From an uncultured Flavobacteriales bacterium (GTDB taxonomy: Bacteria > Bacteroidota > Bacteroidia > Flavobacteriales > BACL11): a DNA stretch of 21,843 bases. Below, piece by piece: positions 6,508 to 14,394 of this stretch. The position numbers were made by a program, and so were the translations under genes. Where the stretch lies: contig CAJXFN010000003.1 in assembly GCA_913052655.1 (NCBI GenBank), positions 1 to 21,843 on the forward strand, read 5' to 3'. Numbering within the stretch: position 1 is the stretch's first letter; every line of letters starts with the position of its first letter. The notes under the pieces were generated by a model. The model saw nothing but the letters and a program-made list of their open reading frames with translations. It ran no database searches and was not told the DNA's origin.

Positions 6508-7833
6508 ATGGACAAAACAAACGAAAACTTTTCATTTAAAAAATACGCGTGGAATCAATTCAAGAAAAATAAGATAGCTTTGATAAGTCTATATTTACTT
6601 CTTTTTCTTGTAATAATCGCTCTTTTCGCTCCTTATCTCGCAAACGACAGACCATTATATTGTGAGTATGAAGGAAATACTATGTACCCTGCGTTTGCAG
6701 ATGAGACAAGAAAGGATTCAATTTTTGATAAAAATGGAGAATTTGTTCAAGTATTACAATACGATATTACCGATTGGAGACAATTAAATCTTTCAAAAGT
6801 TATTTGGGCACCTATTCCCTATTCTCCAAATAGTATGGACAGGTATAATAGAGATTACGCTGCACCAGGTGGAAAACAAAGATACAAATCACCTAGTGGA
6901 GAAATTTTAGACATTCCAAATAGATTCAGACATAAATTGGGTACTGATGGGATTGGAAGAGACTTGGCTTCAGGATTAATTCATGGAACTAAAATATCCT
7001 TGATGGTAGGTTTAGTATCTATGGGAATTGCTGCTCTAATTGGTATAATATTAGGCGCATTAGCTGGATTCTTTGGAGATAATAAATTAAAAATGACTAG
7101 AATCAAATATTACCTTACCATCATTGGTGTTGTTCTTGGTATTTTTTATGGATTTGGATTCAGAAAATATGAAATTTCTAATGGATTTAATGACGGTTTC
7201 AATAGTGGAATGTGGGAAATTTTAATCAGTTTTGTTTTATTTCTAATAATTATAATATTGTTAAGATTAATTAGTAGAATCTTTGGAATTAGTAGTTTTA
7301 ATAAGGAGATATTTGTTCCTATTGATACTTTTGTATCTAGAGGAATTGAACTACTAAACTCTATTCCAAGATTAATCTTGATTATAACAATTTCTGCTGT
7401 TGTAGAACCAAGCATTTGGATAGTTATGGTTATTATTGGGGTTACTGGTTGGACAAGAATTGCAAGATTTACAAGAGCTGAATTCTTAAGAATAAGATCA
7501 CTGGAATATGTACAAGCTGCTCAATCACTAGGTTTTTCATCAATTAGAACAATATTTAAACATGCATTACCAAATGCACTAGCTCCAGTATTTGTTAGTA
7601 TAGCGTTTGGTATAGCTTCAGCGATACTTATAGAAAGTGGATTATCATTTCTAGGAATTGGAGTTCCGGATGATATTGTAACTTGGGGGAATTTACTAAA
7701 TCTCGGTAGACAAAATTTAGAAGCATGGTGGTTAATACTTTATCCCGGTCTAGCAATCTTCTTTACTATCACAATCTATAATATGATAGCAGAAGCATCA
7801 AGAGACGCACTTGATCCAAAACTAAAAAGTTAA
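6508..7833 (+). CDS. ABC transporter permease, OppC/DppC type, with extra membrane segments
   Basis: A 441-residue partner permease; the usual length is about 290-310. TM1 is at about 23-43, then a long periplasmic stretch (44-140), then the family signature HKLGTDGIGRDLASGLIHGTK and the transport domain. The EAA loop reads LEYVQAAQSLGFSSIRTIFKHALPNALAP. Two features lengthen it: the 44-140 periplasmic segment, and an insertion at about 195-265 with two further hydrophobic helices (about 201-217 and 235-253) placed between GALAGFFGD and VSRGIELLNSIPRLIL. It forms the channel with the preceding OppB-type protein. No OppD/OppF ATPase gene follows, so energy must come from subunits encoded elsewhere. 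Confidence 0.92.
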   Translation: MDKTNENFSFKKYAWNQFKKNKIALISLYLLLFLVIIALFAPYLANDRPLYCEYEGNTMYPAFADETRKDSIFDKNGEFVQVLQYDITDWRQLNLSKVIWAPIPYSPNSMDRYNRDYAAPGGKQRYKSPSGEILDIPNRFRHKLGTDGIGRDLASGLIHGTKISLMVGLVSMGIAALIGIILGALAGFFGDNKLKMTRIKYYLTIIGVVLGIFYGFGFRKYEISNGFNDGFNSGMWEILISFVLFLIIIILLRLISRIFGISSFNKEIFVPIDTFVSRGIELLNSIPRLILIITISAVVEPSIWIVMVIIGVTGWTRIARFTRAEFLRIRSLEYVQAAQSLGFSSIRTIFKHALPNALAPVFVSIAFGIASAILIESGLSFLGIGVPDDIVTWGNLLNLGRQNLEAWWLILYPGLAIFFTITIYNMIAEASRDALDPKLKS

Positions 7834-7839
7834 TAAAAC

Positions 7840-8640
7840 ATGAAAAAACTTCTTCTTTTTACAGGTTTAATATTTTCAATATTTATATTGTCATATCCAA
7901 AACTTACTACCGCTTTTGTTAATGGATCACCTGGTGGAAAATCTGGATCTCCTTTAGATGGTGGTAATTGTACTATGTGTCATGGAAGCGGGATTAATAG
8001 TGGTCCTGGATCATTTAACATCTCATCAGATGTACCAACAACTGGATTTATTTCTGGTGAAACCTATACTATCACAATACAAGGATCTCACCCTTCTTTT
8101 ACTAAGTATGGATTTGAACTTACAGCTGAATCTTCCGGGATTAAAGTGGGAGGGTTTAACATTACAAACTCTTCACAAACAAAACTTACAAACAACAATA
8201 AATCTGTTACTCATAAAAATACAGGAACACTAGGATCTGCAACAAAAACATGGACTGTTAATTGGACAGCCCCAACTACAGGAAATATGACAGTTGATTT
8301 TTATGCTTCAGGAATAACCGCAAATGGTAATGGAGTAAACGATAATGGAGATGAAGTTTATACAACTACATATTCTGTAAATCAAGAAATTTCTTTATCT
8401 AATAATGAGGAAAAACAAAATGTTAGAGTGTTTACTTTACAAGATAATATTATTATTGAAGGGGAAAAACATTTAAACAAAATTAAAATATTAGACATAA
8501 GTGGAAAGGAAATCTATAATGATCAAAATGTTTATCTCCCAATCAAAATTAATACTTCTAATTTTAAATCTGGAATGTATATTGTTAGTTATTTTGATGT
8601 AAATAATAATTATTTTCACAATAAAGTTTCTGTAAATTAA
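7840..8640 (+). CDS. T9SS-sorted exported protein with CxxCH motif (choice-of-anchor V-like)
   Basis: A 266-residue exported protein. The Sec signal peptide spans about 1-25 (MKKLLLFTGLIFSIFILSYP…TTA). Right after it comes NGSPGGKSGSPLDGGNCTMCHGSG, with Cys44, Cys47 and His48 forming a c-type haem-binding pattern. A beta-rich middle (YTITIQGSHPSFTKYGFELTA…) follows, like the 'choice-of-anchor V' family. The C-terminal ~75 residues (IKILDISGKEIYNDQNV…FKSGMYIVSYFD…KVSVN) are a type A T9SS sorting domain, so the protein should cross the outer membrane and be surface-attached or released. It begins 6 bases after the permease stop and is probably in the same transcript, though a link to peptide uptake is unproven. 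Haem attachment is inferred from the motif only. Confidence 0.85.
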   Translation: MKKLLLFTGLIFSIFILSYPKLTTAFVNGSPGGKSGSPLDGGNCTMCHGSGINSGPGSFNISSDVPTTGFISGETYTITIQGSHPSFTKYGFELTAESSGIKVGGFNITNSSQTKLTNNNKSVTHKNTGTLGSATKTWTVNWTAPTTGNMTVDFYASGITANGNGVNDNGDEVYTTTYSVNQEISLSNNEEKQNVRVFTLQDNIIIEGEKHLNKIKILDISGKEIYNDQNVYLPIKINTSNFKSGMYIVSYFDVNNNYFHNKVSVN

Positions 8641-8678
8641 ATTTTATCTTATTTAAAAGGGATTTAAGTATATCAATC

Positions 8679-8725
8679 CTTGTTTTATATATATTTTTTT
8701 TAATTCAAATACATCATAAAACAAG
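8679..8725 (+). terminator. Possible weak hairpin after the transporter operon
   Basis: CTTGTTTTAT (8679-8688) and ATAAAACAAG (8716-8725) are perfect complements with a 27-base A+T loop. It is about 40 bases after the last stop of the operon. The loop is long and no T-run follows, so a terminator role is doubtful. The remaining intergenic sequence to the trmD promoter holds nothing else I recognise except the ATTTTGTC repeat. Confidence 0.3.
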
Positions 8726-8818
8726 CGGAAACAATTCACAAAACATAGATTTATATTAATTGTATTTATTATTTATATAAATGATGTAATAAATTGAGTT
8801 TCAAATATTTTTGTGATT

Positions 8819-8834
8819 ATTTTGTCATTTTGTC
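8819..8834. repeat. Tandem ATTTTGTC repeat upstream of trmD
   Basis: Two exact adjacent 8-mers (8819-8826, 8827-8834), followed by AG. They lie about 42-57 bp upstream of the trmD -7 element, a plausible activator or upstream promoter position. Confidence 0.6.
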
Positions 8835-8875
8835 AGTAGTTATTTTAGATGTTTTTACAGTTACTTTTTGTTTTG

Positions 8876-8883
8876 TATTTTTG
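8876..8883 (+). promoter_or_regulatory. -7 promoter element of trmD
   Basis: TATTTTTG followed by TAAC and then the trmD ATG at 8888: a 4-nt gap, predicting a leaderless trmD message. This geometry also supports 8888 as the true start. Confidence 0.55.
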
Positions 8884-8887
8884 TAAC

Positions 8888-9562
8888 ATGAGAATTGATA
8901 TCATAACTATTTTTCCTGAGTATTTTACGGGACCTTTTTCTCACTCTATTTTAAAAAGAGCTCAAGAAAACAACATAGTAAATATTCATATTCACGATTT
9001 AAGAAGATATTCAAAAAACAAACAAAAAAGTATAGACGATTATCAATTTGGAGGAGGAGCTGGAATGGTAATGAACATACAACCTATTGATGATTGCATT
9101 TCAAAACTAAAATCGGAAAGAAAATATGATGAGATAATTTATTTAACTCCAGATTCTAAAAGTTTAAATCAAGAGACATGTAATTCACTATCTACCTTAA
9201 AAAACATAATTCTACTCTGTGGACATTATAAAGGAATTGACCAAAGAGTAAGAGATCAATTAATTACAATGGAAATATCTATCGGGGATTATGTTTTAAC
9301 AGGAGGAGAATTGGCAGCAGCTGTACTAACAGACTCTATAGTTAGACTAATTCCTGGTGTTATTTCAGATGAAACCTCAGCTCTTACAGACTCCTTTCAG
9401 GACAATCTACTATCTTACCCTATTTATACCAGACCTAATGTATACAAAGGATGGAAAGTTCCTGAAGTACTTCTCTCTGGAAATCAAAAATTAATTGAAA
9501 AATGGAGAGAAGACAAATCGTTAGAAAGAACAAAAAATATTCGACCAGACCTTCTTAAATAA
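8888..9562 (+). CDS. trmD: tRNA (guanine37-N1)-methyltransferase TrmD
   Basis: A 224-residue SPOUT-class methyltransferase that puts m1G at position 37 of tRNAs with a G36pG37 sequence, preventing +1 frameshifts. Seen: N-terminal MRIDIITIFPEYF, the FGGGAGMVMN loop, the knotted SAM site LLCGHYKGIDQRVRD and ISIGDYVLTGGELAA, and the C-terminal PVYTRP-like segment PIYTRPNVYKGWKVPEVLLSG. I chose ATG 8888 over the upstream in-frame ATG at 8849: the family starts at MRIDI, and the extra 13 residues would lie across the promoter element. It is followed 95 bases later by rplS, a widely conserved pairing (often rpsP-rimM-trmD-rplS; the first two genes are not here). Confidence 0.96.
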   Translation: MRIDIITIFPEYFTGPFSHSILKRAQENNIVNIHIHDLRRYSKNKQKSIDDYQFGGGAGMVMNIQPIDDCISKLKSERKYDEIIYLTPDSKSLNQETCNSLSTLKNIILLCGHYKGIDQRVRDQLITMEISIGDYVLTGGELAAAVLTDSIVRLIPGVISDETSALTDSFQDNLLSYPIYTRPNVYKGWKVPEVLLSGNQKLIEKWREDKSLERTKNIRPDLLK

Positions 9563-9657
9563 AATATTAATTTTTTTCTCGTTGAAATTTCTTTATCAAT
9601 GTTAAAATAATTAGTAATATTGCAAATCATTTTGAAAAACAATAATTAAGAATACAG

Positions 9658-10002
9658 ATGAACTTATTAGAGCAAATTTCTCAAGAAATAAATACAATAA
9701 ATGAAATTCCTGATTTTGGAGCTGGAGATACTATAACAGTATTCTATAAAATTCGAGAAGGAAACAAGGAAAGAATTCAGTTCTTTAAAGGAGTAGTTTT
9801 ACAAAGAAGAGGATCAGGAGCAACTGAAACATTTACTATCAGAAAAATGTCATCTGGTATTGGAGTAGAAAGAATATTTCCAGTAAACTCACCATTAATA
9901 GATAAAATTGAAGTAAATAAAAAAGGAAAAGTTAGAAGAGCTAGAATTTTCTATTTAAGAAATTTAACTGGTAAATCTGCCAGAATTAAAGAAAAAAGAT
10001 AA
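9658..10002 (+). CDS. rplS: 50S ribosomal protein L19
   Basis: A 114-residue protein matching bL19 throughout: DFGAGDTITVFYKIREGNKERIQFFKGVVLQRRG, the SSGIGVERIFPVNSP motif and the basic end KVRRARIFYLRNLTGKSARIKEKR. It sits at the 30S-50S interface. The length is typical. The 95-base gap from trmD contains TAATATTG (one mismatch to TAnnTTTG), so it may have its own promoter as well as read-through from trmD. Confidence 0.97.
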   Translation: MNLLEQISQEINTINEIPDFGAGDTITVFYKIREGNKERIQFFKGVVLQRRGSGATETFTIRKMSSGIGVERIFPVNSPLIDKIEVNKKGKVRRARIFYLRNLTGKSARIKEKR

Positions 10003-10019
10003 TTTGATAATACAAAATT

Positions 10020-10049
10020 AAAAATCCCATTCTTAGTAGTGGGATTTTT
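10020..10049. terminator. Bidirectional terminator between rplS and the OmpA-like gene
   Basis: A 10-bp stem AAAAATCCCA / TGGGATTTTT with a 10-base loop, with T-runs on both strands. It serves rplS on + and the aroC operon on -; the last stop codon of that operon (10049-10051) touches the stem. Confidence 0.88.
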
Positions 10050-11977
10050 TAGTTAATAACAGTGCATTCAGTTCTCCTATTCTTTGCCCTACCTTCCTTT
10101 GTTGAATTATCATACACAGGAATATCTTCTCCAAATCCCTTATAACTTAATCTATCCTTTTCTACACCTCTGTCAATTAGAAAACTATATACAGAACGAG
10201 CTCTATTTGTAGAAAGGATTAAATTACTTTCTTTACTACCAATATCATCCGTATGTCCTGAGATTAACAAATTTAAATCTTTATTAGCCTTTAGATAATT
10301 AGAAAACTCTATTAAAATTGATCTAGAAACAGTATTTAAATTAAATGAATCTGTAGCAAAATAGATATTATTTAACTCAAAGGTTTGACCACTTTTAACT
10401 TTGTTAATTTCTATATCCATTCTTGAAGGATCTGTAAAATTTTCATCGGTAGAAGAAATATAGTGTGAGTTAAAAGCATATCCATCTTTATTAAATGTAA
10501 TTATCACGTCATCTGATTCATCTAAAGTTAATGCACTGACGTATTTACCACCATTTACAGATATTTTAGTCACTTCATTAGTTGTCAGATTTTTTAATTC
10601 TAGAGAAACGCTATCTACTAAAAGTCCATCACTATCTTTAATATCACCTTTTAAAAATAAAACTCTTTCCGGCTTGACTTTTTCATACAAATCAAAAGAA
10701 TAGAGATCCCATCCACCTACTCCATCTAATTTATTAGAGCAAAAATAAGCAGTTTTACCATCAGTAGTTACAAACATTCCTACCTCATCATTTTCTGAGT
10801 TAATCGGATAACCTAAGTTTTGAGGTTCTTTCCAATTACCATCTTCTCCTAGTCTAGAAATAAACATATCATACCCCCCTAAAGAAGGAAATTTTTGAGA
10901 GGCATAATACATTGTTTCTCCATCTACATGAAAGAAAGGTGTTTTCTCATTTAATTTTGAATTTATAACATCTCCCATATTTTGAGGAGCTCCCCAATAT
11001 CCAAACTTGTCTTTTTTTACTACATATAAATCAATTCCTCCAAATCCACCTCTCCTATCAGAAGCAAAAACCAAAGAATTTCCATCAGAAGAAATTGAAG
11101 GTTGAGACTCCCAACTTTTAGGATTATTGATAGTCTTCATAGGCTTTAAATCTGACCAATTTCCATTCTCCTGCTTTTCTACATAATAAATATCACAGTT
11201 GTTATAAGAAGAATAAAATTGACTACAAATTGTAAAATATAGAATTTTATTATCAATAGTTATGGAAGCACCTCCTTCATTATTATTCTGATTAAAAGGA
11301 TAGGACATTTCCTTCCCCTCATCAAAACCATCCATATTTCCTTCACTGAATACAAAGTCTTCAGATTTCTTATTCACAACTCCATACTCATCTCTCAAAC
11401 CTCTTCTTGTATATAAAGCTAATTCCTGGTCTGGAGAAATTAACGGAAGATACTCATCCGCTTCAGTAGAAATCCCTTCAACTATTTCAGGATTATAAGG
11501 AACAGTATCCCTCATAATTTTAGCCAGAATCTTTGCATTCTCTAATGTGAAAGCAGCTTCTTCTTTAAATCTAGTTTTTAAACCAATTTCTGTTGCTTTT
11601 TCAATATAATCTACACATATTTGCCAATCTCTCAAATCATAATGAATCATACCAATAATATAATTAGAGGAAGAAAAATTATCTGAACATAAAGCTAAAC
11701 ACTTGTTCGCATACTCTCTTGCTCTAAAGATATCATCCTTTAACCAATAGATAAGAGCATACATATCATATATTTGAGCCGAACTACCTTCTTTAGACTC
11801 TATGTCTGAGAGTAAATTTTTGACATCAGAAAATGAATAGTGTCTCAAATTCTGATTTAATTTTTTCATAAGCTTAATAGATCTCTTTTTCTTTACATAA
11901 CAATATAGATCCAGATCATTTTGAGCTGAAATTAAAAACACACAAAAAAATGATAATATAAATGAAATAATTTTCAT
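10049..11977 (-). CDS. OmpA-family protein with TPR, PD40 propeller and regulatory-like domain (PorE-like)
   Basis: A 642-residue exported protein. Signal peptide about 1-18 (MKIISFILSFFCVFLISA); TPR-like helices about 40-160; PD40/beta-propeller blades about 235-420 (repeats such as QPSISSDGNSLVFASDRRGG and GKTAYFCSNKLDGVGGWDLY); a carboxypeptidase-regulatory-like sandwich about 430-510; C-terminal OmpA peptidoglycan-binding domain about 530-642 (LLISGHTDDIGS, RARSVYSFL, GRAKNRRTEC). This order is that of PorE, which anchors the type IX secretion machine to peptidoglycan in Porphyromonas. Here the signal looks like signal peptidase I, without a clear lipobox, whereas PorE is a lipoprotein, and flavobacteria carry several paralogues with this layout. 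The call is therefore 'PorE-like', not proven PorE. Its ATG overlaps the symporter stop by one base (TAATG). Confidence 0.85.
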   Translation of the reverse strand: MKIISFILSFFCVFLISAQNDLDLYCYVKKKRSIKLMKKLNQNLRHYSFSDVKNLLSDIESKEGSSAQIYDMYALIYWLKDDIFRAREYANKCLALCSDNFSSSNYIIGMIHYDLRDWQICVDYIEKATEIGLKTRFKEEAAFTLENAKILAKIMRDTVPYNPEIVEGISTEADEYLPLISPDQELALYTRRGLRDEYGVVNKKSEDFVFSEGNMDGFDEGKEMSYPFNQNNNEGGASITIDNKILYFTICSQFYSSYNNCDIYYVEKQENGNWSDLKPMKTINNPKSWESQPSISSDGNSLVFASDRRGGFGGIDLYVVKKDKFGYWGAPQNMGDVINSKLNEKTPFFHVDGETMYYASQKFPSLGGYDMFISRLGEDGNWKEPQNLGYPINSENDEVGMFVTTDGKTAYFCSNKLDGVGGWDLYSFDLYEKVKPERVLFLKGDIKDSDGLLVDSVSLELKNLTTNEVTKISVNGGKYVSALTLDESDDVIITFNKDGYAFNSHYISSTDENFTDPSRMDIEINKVKSGQTFELNNIYFATDSFNLNTVSRSILIEFSNYLKANKDLNLLISGHTDDIGSKESNLILSTNRARSVYSFLIDRGVEKDRLSYKGFGEDIPVYDNSTKEGRAKNRRTECTVIN

Positions 11978-13269
11978 TAACTCATCAACTCTTCTTCTGC
12001 GACCTCTCTAATCTGTCCCTCAGAGGAAGCCACAACAGTAGCTACGGTAGCATCACCTGTAACATTTACCACTGTCCTTAACATATCTAACAATCTATCT
12101 ACTCCAAATATTAAAGCTAGCCCTTCAGTAGGAACTCCAATAGCTCCAAGTACAATAACTAACATTACCATTCCAGCTCCTGGTACCGCTGCAGCACCAA
12201 TAGAAGCTAATGTTGCGGTTAATACAATAGTAAGTTGTTGCCCCATATCCAAATCTATTGAGAATGCCTGTGCAATAAATACTGCCGCAACAGCTTGGTA
12301 TAGTGAGGTACCATCCATGTTTATTGTAGCTCCTAACGGCAGTACAAAAGAAGAAACCTCTTCAGAAACACCAATATGTTCCTCACATCTCTCCATTGTT
12401 ACTGGGAGTGTTGCCGCACTAGAACTTGTAGAAAATGCAAGCATTTGCGCTGGAGAAATTCCTTTAAAAAAATCCAAATATTTAACTTTAGTAAAAACAC
12501 TTAAAATAAAAGGATAAACAGCAAAAATCATAAATAGTAAACCAACGATTACTGTAGCAGAATATTTTGCTAAAGCAATAAATAATTCTGCAGAAGCTCC
12601 GAAATCTACCACTAATCCCGCTAAAAGTGCAAACACTCCATAAGGAGCAGAAATCATTATCATATCTACAATTTGTAGAATAATGTCGTTTATTCCATTA
12701 AAAAAACCTTTTACATGAGATATCTTTTCGTTCGGTAACATCACCATAGCTATTCCAAACAAAATTGCAAAAAATATTACCTGAAGCATGTTTCTATTAT
12801 TACTAGCAGATTCAAAAATATTTGTTGGAACAATATCAATTAAAAACTGAAGAGGTCCTTCTTCCTTTACCTCTTCTGCAGCCGCTATTTTCTTATTTGT
12901 CCCCTCTTCTATTTGTTCAGTTTTTGAAACGGAACCCTTATCAAATCCGTCACCAGGCTTAACGACATTTACAAGAATTAAACCAATGCTTACCGCAATT
13001 ACGGTTGATATTAAATAAATTGCAATAGTTTTCCCTCCAATTCTGCTTAGTTTTGAAATATCAGACAAAGAAGCTACCCCCTTAATTAATGAAGCAAAAA
13101 CTAATGGAACCGCAATTAGTTTTAAAAGATTAACAAATATTGTTCCCAATGGTTTTATCCAGTCACTAGTAAATTCTACCCAAGCCAATCTAGAAGCTAA
13201 AAGACCATATAGAACCCCTAATACCATCCCAATAATTATCTTCCAGTGTAGAGCTATTTTTTTTCTCAT
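11977..13269 (-). CDS. Dicarboxylate/amino acid:cation symporter (DAACS family)
   Basis: A 430-residue inner-membrane carrier of the glutamate/aspartate/C4-dicarboxylate family (GltP/DctA relatives). Family marks: the serine-rich hairpin STSSSAATLPVT, the substrate-site motif NMDGTSLYQAVAAVFIAQ, and the last-helix VDRLLDMLRTVVNVTGDATVA, whose Asp, Arg and Asn normally bind substrate and cation. About eight hydrophobic helices are evident. A charged, Glu/Lys-rich loop (about 110-145, SVSKTEQIEEGTNKK…) lies between helices 3 and 4, a variable place in the family. It sits one base after the aroC stop and overlaps the OmpA-like gene, so the three form one transcript. Substrate is not decided by the sequence; glutamate, aspartate or C4-dicarboxylate are likely. 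Confidence 0.92.
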   Translation of the reverse strand: MRKKIALHWKIIIGMVLGVLYGLLASRLAWVEFTSDWIKPLGTIFVNLLKLIAVPLVFASLIKGVASLSDISKLSRIGGKTIAIYLISTVIAVSIGLILVNVVKPGDGFDKGSVSKTEQIEEGTNKKIAAAEEVKEEGPLQFLIDIVPTNIFESASNNRNMLQVIFFAILFGIAMVMLPNEKISHVKGFFNGINDIILQIVDMIMISAPYGVFALLAGLVVDFGASAELFIALAKYSATVIVGLLFMIFAVYPFILSVFTKVKYLDFFKGISPAQMLAFSTSSSAATLPVTMERCEEHIGVSEEVSSFVLPLGATINMDGTSLYQAVAAVFIAQAFSIDLDMGQQLTIVLTATLASIGAAAVPGAGMVMLVIVLGAIGVPTEGLALIFGVDRLLDMLRTVVNVTGDATVATVVASSEGQIREVAEEELMS

Positions 13270-13270
13270 A

Positions 13271-14344
13271 TTAAATTTTATTAGTTTTACTTTTTAAATA
13301 AGCATCTACTAAAGATAAAGCCATCATAGACTCTACTACAGGTACCGCTCTTGGAACAACACAAGCATCATGCCTTCCCTTTGCCTTGAATTCTACTTCT
13401 TCTCCTTTTTCATTTATACTTTTTTGAGTTTGCAATATTGTAGAGACCGGCTTAAAAGTCACTTCACAGTAAATATCATTTCCATTACTTAATCCACCTG
13501 TTATTCCTCCAGAAAAATTGGTCTTTGTAGTGCCATCTATATCTAAAATAACATCATTCACCTCACTTCCTTTTGCACTAGAAATATCCAACCCATCAAA
13601 ACCGTATTTGTATCCATGAACAGCATTAATTGAGAGCATAGCTTTTCCTATTATAGCGTGTAACTTTTCAAAAACAGGCTCTCCCCATCCAGCAGGTACT
13701 CCTTTAGCAACACATGTTATTTCTCCACCAATAGTATCTCCCTGTTTTTTAATTTTCTCAACTAATTCTATCATTTTCTTTGCAATTGAAGAATCTGGAC
13801 ATCTGACTATATTTTCATCAATTTTAGAAAGATCAATATTTTTATAACATTTATTTAATCTTATTGAACCAACAGAACTAACATAAGCATTTATACTCAC
13901 TCCTATTTCACTTAAAATCTGTTGAGCTAGTGAACCAGCTACCACCCAATTTGCTGTCTCTCGGGCAGAAGTTCTGCCTCCACCTCGATAATCTCTTAAT
14001 CCATACTTTTTCTGATAAGTAAAATCCGCATGTGAAGGACGAAATATATCTTTTAAATGAAAATAATCTTTACTTTTTGCATCTTCATTTTTAAATACAA
14101 AACCAATTGGTGTTCCAGTTGAAACTCCTTCAAATACGCCTGAAAGTAGCTTAACCTTATCACTTTCTTTTCTTTGAGTAGTAATTTTTGATTGACCTGG
14201 TTTTCTTCTTTCTAGTTGGGATTGAATAAAATCAATATCTATTTTTATTCCGGAAGGACAACCATCTATAATTCCACCAATAGCTTTTCCGTGTGACTCT
14301 CCAAATGTTGTTAATCTGAAAATTTTCCCGAAAGTATTTCCCAT
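13271..14344 (-). CDS. aroC: Chorismate synthase
   Basis: A 357-residue enzyme for the last shikimate step, EPSP to chorismate, needing reduced FMN. Signatures: RLTTFGESHGKAIGGIIDGCP at the start, RRKPGQSKITTQRKE, RPSHADFTYQKKYG, the RGGGRTSARETA block (family signature), and near the end GRHDACVVPRAVPVVESM. The length is normal and the frame intact. It is first in a minus-strand operon with the symporter and the PorE-like gene, an unusual trio with no obvious pathway link. The -7 element ends 4 nt before the ATG. Confidence 0.97.
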   Translation of the reverse strand: MGNTFGKIFRLTTFGESHGKAIGGIIDGCPSGIKIDIDFIQSQLERRKPGQSKITTQRKESDKVKLLSGVFEGVSTGTPIGFVFKNEDAKSKDYFHLKDIFRPSHADFTYQKKYGLRDYRGGGRTSARETANWVVAGSLAQQILSEIGVSINAYVSSVGSIRLNKCYKNIDLSKIDENIVRCPDSSIAKKMIELVEKIKKQGDTIGGEITCVAKGVPAGWGEPVFEKLHAIIGKAMLSINAVHGYKYGFDGLDISSAKGSEVNDVILDIDGTTKTNFSGGITGGLSNGNDIYCEVTFKPVSTILQTQKSINEKGEEVEFKAKGRHDACVVPRAVPVVESMMALSLVDAYLKSKTNKI

Positions 14345-14348
14345 AATG

Positions 14349-14356
14349 CAAATATA
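14349..14356 (-). promoter_or_regulatory. -7 promoter element of the aroC operon
   Basis: Minus-strand TATATTTG followed by CATT then ATG: a predicted leaderless start. It faces the hutI promoter only 25 bp away, so the two promoters must overlap in their upstream parts and could compete. Confidence 0.6.
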
Positions 14357-14381
14357 AGAATAAAGATTGATCTAAATTTTG

Positions 14382-14389
14382 TAAATTTG
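14382..14389 (+). promoter_or_regulatory. -7 promoter element of hutI
   Basis: TAAATTTG ends 5 nt before the ATG at 14395. The alternative GTG at 14389 overlaps the element, which argues for the ATG. Confidence 0.55.
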
Positions 14390-14394
14390 TGCAT

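Noticed and set aside
7146..7415. 89-codon minus-strand open frame within the OppC-type gene
   Set aside because: Shadow of the permease membrane helices in the opposite frame; no promoter and no family.
8849..8887. Longer trmD start adding 13 residues
   Set aside because: The extension would cross the TATTTTTG promoter element, and TrmD proteins begin at MRIDI.
14389..14394. GTG start for hutI two codons upstream
   Set aside because: The GTG overlaps the -7 element and the family starts with MK-T/L; ATG 14395 fits better.
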